From Acidimicrobiaceae bacterium (GTDB taxonomy: Bacteria; Actinomycetota; Acidimicrobiia; Acidimicrobiales; Palsa-688): 9,930 bases of DNA. Where the stretch lies: assembly GCA_009785715.1 (NCBI GenBank), contig WQVT01000044.1, positions 1 through 9,930 of the forward strand, written 5' to 3'. Below, in pieces: positions 6,224 through 9,930 of the stretch. A program made the translations under genes and the position numbers. How positions within the stretch are numbered: the stretch's first letter is position 1; each line of letters starts with the position of its first letter. Under the pieces are notes generated by a model that was given only the letters and a program-made list of their open reading frames with translations, had not been told where the DNA came from and made no database searches.

Positions 6224-8026
6224 CTAGTTGGGACACGAGGGCGCGCCGCTCTTCGGTGTTCCGGGAAGGCTGTAGGTGGTGCTGGTGGTCGGCGGCACCG
6301 TCGTCGAGGTGGGGGGCACCGTCGTCGAGGTGCTGGTGCTCGACGAGGTCGACGTGGTCGACGCCGAACCATTCGACCCGGACGTCCTCGGCGGGTGCGG
6401 GACGGTGCCCACGCGGGTCCTGGTGCCGGTGAGGACCTGGATCGACGTCGGACCGAGCCCATCGGACACCTCGAGGCTCACCGGCCCCCGGAGGTAGGCG
6501 GCGACCGTGTCGGCGGCGGCCAGGCCATCGGGGCCGTATTGCACGACCGTCGAGGTCTGCCCGTACGCCGTCGCGTTCTGGAGCCCGACCACGTCGAACC
6601 CCACCGAGCTGAGCGCGCTCCCGGTACGGCCGGCCTGCCCGCTGATTCCCGAGCCGTTGATGACGGTGATCTGGATGGTCGAGGTCGGGACCGTGGAGCT
6701 GGTGGTCGTAGCCGTAGGTTTCGAGGTGCTCGTCGGCGCAACGGTGGTCGTCGTGGTGGTGGTGGTCGCTGCGGCCGTGGTCGCGACACTGGTCGGGGCC
6801 CGCGTCGGGACGGCGGCGGGTGCCTTCGCCCCGAAGGACAGGAACTGGGCAACCATCGCCCGGTCAGCACCCCGTTGGGGGATGAGCACGTCGTTGGGCC
6901 CGGACGGGGTCTGCAGGGTCTCGGGCGTGGCGGGCATCGTCCATCCGACGATGTTCGCCGGGTTTATGTTCCGGAACGTTGCGGCCAGGTTGACCAGCTG
7001 CTGGTCGCTCAGACTGTCGTCCACCGTCAGGTTCTTGGTCAATCCCCCGATGATCTGGTCGAGGGTGATGGGGTTTCCGAGTCCCTGCGACTGGGCCTTG
7101 GCCGCCAGCTTGCGGATGAACATCTGCTGGCGCTCGATACGGGCCAGATCGCTCTCGGCCTCCTGCTGCCAGCCCTGGCCGGGCAGGCGATAGGTGTATT
7201 CCCGGGACCGGACAAAGGCCAGCGCGAGGTTGCCGGTCAGGTTGACGCACCCGGGTCCGCCGATATAGAGACCGGCGTTGACGTCTCGAACGGGCGTCGG
7301 GAAATAGATGTTCACCCCGCCGAGGGCATCGGCGATGTCCTTGAATGAGTCGAAGTCGACGTCGATGTAGTGGTTGATGTCGATGCCGTACTTCGTCTCG
7401 ATCGTCCGAATGAGCAGGTTCGGGCTCACGCCGAGTGCCGCATTGATCTTCTGCATGCCGAGAGGCGGGATGTCGAAGTAGGTGTCCCTCGGGATCGACA
7501 GCAGGGCGATCTGCTTGGTGGCCGGCACCACCCGGGCGAGCATGATCGTGTCGGAGCGCGCGCCGGAGACCGCCGACGCCGACCCGAATGACTTGTCGCC
7601 CGGTTGGTTCAGTCCCGCACGCGTGTCGCTGCCGACGATCAGGAACGTCTCGGCCGGCAGCGGTGGCGGAGCCTTTTTGCCGGGTGGTGGCGGGGCAACC
7701 TTGACCCGGCTCTGCGGATCGCGCGAGACCGGGATCTCCGCGCTCAGGTGGATCCGCCCGATCTGGTTGAGGCGCCACACCGCGTACCCGGCCCCGAGGG
7801 CACTGAGGACGATGGTCAGGGCGACGGCGACGTTGACCCCGATCAGGAGTCGGTGGGACCACAGGCGACCGGTCGTGGCCGTCGTCCCGGCCTCCGGGCG
7901 CCGGGCGTGCCTGGGAACGTAGTGGCCCGGCTGCTCTGCGGAAGATGAGGCGTGCTCATTTTGATCGTCACCGGGCCCCGCTCCCGTCGAGGGCGGAGGG
8001 CCCTCGCCCAGCCCGTCGTCGCTCAT
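6224..8026 (-). CDS. LytR-CpsA-Psr (LCP) family cell-wall ligase with LytR_C domain
   Basis: LCP proteins transfer undecaprenyl-phosphate-linked glycopolymers (arabinogalactan or teichoic-acid-like) onto peptidoglycan at the outer membrane face. This 600-residue protein has a disordered cytoplasmic N-tail (1-57), one membrane helix (about 60-84) and a Pro-rich linker (111-124). The LCP domain (about 126-310) contains FLIVGSDTR (128-136), RSDTIMLARV (157-166), LSIPRDTYFDIP (176-187, Arg180), KINAALG (193-199) and AFVRSREY (270-277). These carry the Arg/Asp residues that bind pyrophosphate in the family. A Thr/Ser-rich linker (about 405-450) leads to a LytR_C domain (451-534, starting IQITVINGSG), then a second Ser/Thr/Pro tail (545-587). 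The ATG at 8026 has no Shine-Dalgarno site; instead it overlaps the stop of a tiny upstream ORF through ATGA. The downstream membrane-protein gene follows after 18 bases. Family assignment is firm; the exact polymer is unknown. Confidence 0.93.
   Translation of the reverse strand: MSDDGLGEGPPPSTGAGPGDDQNEHASSSAEQPGHYVPRHARRPEAGTTATTGRLWSHRLLIGVNVAVALTIVLSALGAGYAVWRLNQIGRIHLSAEIPVSRDPQSRVKVAPPPPGKKAPPPLPAETFLIVGSDTRAGLNQPGDKSFGSASAVSGARSDTIMLARVVPATKQIALLSIPRDTYFDIPPLGMQKINAALGVSPNLLIRTIETKYGIDINHYIDVDFDSFKDIADALGGVNIYFPTPVRDVNAGLYIGGPGCVNLTGNLALAFVRSREYTYRLPGQGWQQEAESDLARIERQQMFIRKLAAKAQSQGLGNPITLDQIIGGLTKNLTVDDSLSDQQLVNLAATFRNINPANIVGWTMPATPETLQTPSGPNDVLIPQRGADRAMVAQFLSFGAKAPAAVPTRAPTSVATTAAATTTTTTTTVAPTSTSKPTATTTSSTVPTSTIQITVINGSGISGQAGRTGSALSSVGFDVVGLQNATAYGQTSTVVQYGPDGLAAADTVAAYLRGPVSLEVSDGLGPTSIQVLTGTRTRVGTVPHPPRTSGSNGSASTTSTSSSTSTSTTVPPTSTTVPPTTSTTYSLPGTPKSGAPSCPN
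6290..6331 (-). repeat. Two tandem 21-base units in the LCP gene tail
   Basis: Two adjacent 21-base units (6290-6310 and 6311-6331), alike at 19 of 21 positions, encode the heptapeptide TSTTVPP twice (residues 566-579) near the C-terminus. They share a perfect 18-base core (6294-6311 and 6315-6332). They keep the frame, so gain or loss of a unit would only change tail length. A run of eight threonines at residues 421-428 (6743-6766) is a second length-variable candidate. Confidence 0.8.
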
Positions 8027-8078
8027 GGCCGGCGCCGGGTCATGGCATTCCGGCGGTCATGGCAAGGTTCGCCGTCAT
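8023..8078 (-). promoter_or_regulatory. Two chained mini-ORFs leading into the LCP gene
   Basis: On the minus strand CCATGA occurs four times at 17-18 base spacing (ATGs at 8078, 8060, 8043 and 8026). ATG 8078 opens a 12-codon frame, MTANLAMTAGMP, whose TGA (8042-8040) overlaps ATG 8043. That ATG opens a 6-codon frame, MTRRRP, whose TGA (8025-8023) overlaps the LCP ATG at 8026. A G-rich stretch (GGGGG at 8085-8089) stands about 6 bases before ATG 8078 and could serve as the ribosome entry site. The LCP start itself has none. A leader for translational coupling is inferred; chance is not excluded. Confidence 0.4.
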
Positions 8079-8154
8079 GGAAACCCCCACGCCGGCGGTG
8101 CTGGCCTAGGGACGGGGAAAAGCACGCTGTCGCAACGATGACCCGCGAAAGTAG

Positions 8155-8198
8155 CCCCCCGACGCCTGCGATTCGCAGCCGCGGGCATCGCAGGGGGG
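8155..8198 (-). terminator. Hairpin after corA
   Basis: CTGCGAT at 8166-8172 pairs with ATCGCAG at 8187-8193 around a 14-base loop, and CCCCCC (8155-8160) can pair with the G-run at 8193-8198 across a 5-base bulge. It lies about 15 bases after the corA stop on the minus strand, followed by a weak T-containing stretch (CTACTTTC). The same region contains the palindrome CTGCGATTCGCAG (8166-8178), so two alternative folds compete. Confidence 0.5.
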
Positions 8199-8212
8199 CA
8201 CGATTGTGGGGC

Positions 8213-9277
8213 TCAGGTCTTGGAGCCGAGCCAACCTCGAGATTTGAACAGCCACAGCAAGGCGATCACGGCGACGAGCTCCGTGCCGATCCCGACGCCG
8301 ACGAAGGTCTCCCATCCGCCGATGCTGTCCACCAGGAAGCTGAAGTTCTGGCCGAAGAACCCCGTGAGAAACGACAGTGGCAGGAAGATCGTCGAGATGA
8401 TGGTCAGCTGCTTCATGACGACGTTGAGCTGATTGGAGGTGACCGAGAGGTAGGCGTCCGTGACGCCCGACACCAGGTCGCGGTAGCCATCGACCAGGTC
8501 GGCCAGGCGGATCAGGTGGTCGTAGATGTCGCGGAAGTACGGATGGGCCTCGTCGTCGAACCCCGGGAGCTCCGTGATCCCACTGGCCAGGCCGGCGAAG
8601 ATGTCGCGCGCCGGACCGATCACCTTGCGCAGCCCGACGAGGGCGCTGCGGTACTCGAGAAGCCGGACCAGGTGCTCCTGGCGCGGATGGGCGATGATCG
8701 CGTCCTGGAGGGTGTCGATCCCCTCGTCGAGGCTGCTCAGCACCGGAAAGAAGCTGTCCACGAGCGTGTCGGCCACCCGGTGGAAGATGCGAGCCGGGTT
8801 GTGCACCGCGACGCGCGAGGTCTTCATCCGCTGGGCCAGGTGGCCGAGCGACGGGCAGGTCCCGCGGTGGACGGTGACGATGTAGTGCACGGCCACGAAG
8901 AAGTGCACCTCGCTCAGGTCGTCGAGGCTCTCGGGGATCGACTGGGGGGCCGCGTCACCGGTCAGGCCGAAGAGCGAGTCGCCGAGATCGAGGGCGGAGC
9001 CGTGCATGACCAGGAAGGTGAAGTCGTCGAACTCCTCGAGCTTCGGGCGCTCCCCGAACTGCTCGGCGTCCTCGATGGCGAGGGGATGGAAGTGGAACAC
9101 GTCGCGCAGCCAGGTGAGCTCCTCGGCCCCGAGACGGGGCAGGTCCAACCAGAAGAATGACCCGGCGGCGATCCGGGCCTCGATGTCCGATCGGCTGACT
9201 CCGTTCACGACGACGCCCTGATCGTCGAGGAGGTGGTTCGTCGGTATGGCCGAGACCCCGGCGGTGGTGGTGGCCAT
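8213..9277 (-). CDS. corA: CorA-family magnesium/divalent cation transporter
   Basis: CorA proteins form membrane pentamers that let Mg2+, Co2+ or related ions enter the cell. This 354-residue protein has the family length and layout: a large cytoplasmic N-domain (about 20-285), with FHFHPLAIEDAEQFGERPKLEEFDDFTFLVMH running over 61-92, then a long stalk helix and two membrane helices near the C-terminus (about 292-310 and 323-343). The family GxN signature at the end of the first helix is Gly309-Gln310-Asn311, in place of the common GMN. The C-terminus ends in a basic patch (KSRGWLGSK), as expected. The ATG at 9277 gives the standard length. The frame stays open to 9757, but that extension runs antisense through the next gene and reads as non-protein-like sequence. 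No Shine-Dalgarno site is evident; CAAGCT, 6 bases before the ATG, could be the -10 box of a leaderless mRNA. Confidence 0.92.
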   Translation of the reverse strand: MATTTAGVSAIPTNHLLDDQGVVVNGVSRSDIEARIAAGSFFWLDLPRLGAEELTWLRDVFHFHPLAIEDAEQFGERPKLEEFDDFTFLVMHGSALDLGDSLFGLTGDAAPQSIPESLDDLSEVHFFVAVHYIVTVHRGTCPSLGHLAQRMKTSRVAVHNPARIFHRVADTLVDSFFPVLSSLDEGIDTLQDAIIAHPRQEHLVRLLEYRSALVGLRKVIGPARDIFAGLASGITELPGFDDEAHPYFRDIYDHLIRLADLVDGYRDLVSGVTDAYLSVTSNQLNVVMKQLTIISTIFLPLSFLTGFFGQNFSFLVDSIGGWETFVGVGIGTELVAVIALLWLFKSRGWLGSKT

Positions 9278-9336
9278 GGCGCCAGCTTGCCATCCCGGTC
9301 GTGCCTGCGAAGCCGCGCCCGTGCGGCGCCCTCCGC

Positions 9337-9342
9337 TACGGT
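9337..9342 (+). promoter_or_regulatory. -10 box for a leaderless transcript of the GNAT-like gene
   Basis: TACGGT fits the actinobacterial TAnnnT -10 pattern and ends 7 bases before GTG 9350, the spacing expected when transcription starts at the start codon itself. No good -35 box is seen, which is common for such promoters. The 72-base gap from corA is therefore a divergent promoter region. Confidence 0.5.
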
Positions 9343-9349
9343 CCTGATC

Positions 9350-9930
9350 GTGGCCAGTGTCAAGGAGGTCCTGGGGCGGATCGGTGCGGCGGAGGAGGGG
9401 GCCGGGTTGGCCATCCGGCCGGTGCGGGGCTGGAACGCCCGGCGAATCTTCGTCGACCTCCCCTTCCGTATCCATGGGGGGGATCCGACGTGGGTGCCGC
9501 CGCTGCGGATGGGGGTCTACGACCGGATCTCCAGACGCCATCCGGCCAATCAGCACCAGCGGAACCAACTGTGGATCGCCTACCGCCGAGGACGGCCGGT
9601 CGGGCGCATCGGCGCCTGCATCGACGAGTCCTACAACCAGTTCCACGACGTGCGATGGGGTTGGGTCGGATTCTTCGACTCCTTCGACGATCCCGACGTT
9701 GCCGGCGGGCTGTTCGAGGCGGCGAAGGGCTGGCTGCGCCAGCAGGGAATCGAGCACTGCGCCGGCCCGGCCAACTTCACCACCAACGACGAGGTCGGGC
9801 TGCTGGTCGACGGCTTCGACGAGCTGCCGGTGCTGCTCACCCTGCAGAATCCCCGCTACTACGAGCAGCTGTGGACGGGCGCCGGGTGGGAGCCGCTCGA
9901 GGACCTGTGGGCGTGGCGCTTCGAGAAGCC
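9350..9930 (+). CDS. GNAT-like (acyl-CoA N-acyltransferase fold) protein, N-terminal part
   Basis: An open frame of 193 codons runs off the right edge. It reads as the N-terminal part of a family of GNAT-like proteins of unknown substrate. Conserved-looking blocks are DPTWVPPLR (45-53), PVGRIGACIDESYNQFH (83-99), VGFFDSFDD (106-114), a helix ending WLRQQG (128-133), and GPANFTTNDEVGLLVDGFD (139-157). NPRYYEQLWTGAGWEP follows at 167. The GRIGA strand and the closing helix fit a GNAT fold, but the acyl-CoA loop cannot be assigned with certainty. Two starts are possible: GTG 9350 has a well-placed -10 box for leaderless translation, while TTG 9407 (residue 20) follows GGAGGAGGGG at 9391-9400, a normal Shine-Dalgarno spacing. 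I prefer 9350. It is divergent from corA. Confidence 0.8.
   Translation, partial: MASVKEVLGRIGAAEEGAGLAIRPVRGWNARRIFVDLPFRIHGGDPTWVPPLRMGVYDRISRRHPANQHQRNQLWIAYRRGRPVGRIGACIDESYNQFHDVRWGWVGFFDSFDDPDVAGGLFEAAKGWLRQQGIEHCAGPANFTTNDEVGLLVDGFDELPVLLTLQNPRYYEQLWTGAGWEPLEDLWAWRFEK

Noticed and set aside
6095..7348. A 417-codon open frame on the + strand opposite the LCP gene
   Set aside because: Its composition (long Arg/Gly runs) reflects the opposite strand's Thr/Pro codons and GC bias. The LCP motifs on the minus strand explain this DNA.
7952..9160. A 402-codon + strand frame spanning the LCP/corA boundary
   Set aside because: It crosses two clear minus-strand genes and their intergenic hairpin, and shows shadow-frame composition.
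9278..9757. N-terminal extension of the corA frame up to 9757
   Set aside because: It would add 160 residues unlike CorA proteins and lies antisense to the GNAT-like gene, which has conserved blocks.
1..9930. A search by eye for CRISPR arrays, tRNA/rRNA genes, transposases, phage genes or a defence-type gene cluster
   Set aside because: No regularly spaced long repeats, tRNA-like cloverleaf, or mobile or defence protein motifs were seen. The coding content is ordinary metabolic, envelope and transport genes.

Overview
The window is GC-rich bacterial DNA that most resembles an actinomycete-like genome. The clearest lineage clue is an S-(hydroxymethyl)mycothiol dehydrogenase, because mycothiol is made almost only by Actinomycetota. 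A LytR-CpsA-Psr wall protein with a LytR_C domain, an apparently leaderless GTG-started gene and GC-rich third codon positions fit this. A deep-branching actinobacterial group such as Acidimicrobiia is a reasonable guess, but that is inference.

Layout, left to right. The 3' end of a NIPSNAP-family gene (+) is followed by a 139-base gap holding a long inverted repeat and a consensus-like promoter. That promoter drives a complete secreted family-5 solute-binding protein (+). It converges, with only 6 bases between stop codons, on mscR (-), the mycothiol-dependent formaldehyde dehydrogenase. Upstream of mscR lies a 288-base gap with a perfect 12-base inverted repeat, several CATGTG-type half-sites, and a bipartite hairpin that probably ends the next gene. 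That gene (-) is a fused alpha-beta E1 subunit of a 2-oxoacid dehydrogenase, with a very good ribosome binding site. Next comes a two-gene unit (-): an LCP-family cell-wall ligase followed 18 bases later by a four-helix membrane protein resembling DUF2269. Upstream of the LCP gene, four CCATGA boxes about 17 bases apart form two tiny ORFs chained by ATGA overlaps into the LCP start. A CorA-family divalent cation channel (-) follows, with a hairpin after its stop. Divergent from it, and running off the right edge, is a GNAT-like protein (+) with an actinobacterial -10 box placed for a leaderless GTG start.

The genes do not form one pathway. They are housekeeping or metabolic units: solute capture, formaldehyde detoxification, 2-oxoacid oxidation, wall polymer attachment and Mg2+ transport. 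Apart from the LCP/membrane-protein pair they appear to be separate transcription units. I see no mobile element, CRISPR array, tRNA, rRNA or obvious novel multigene system. The points most worth a second look are in non-coding DNA: the chained mini-ORFs before the LCP gene, and the repeat-rich control regions of the solute-binding protein and mscR.
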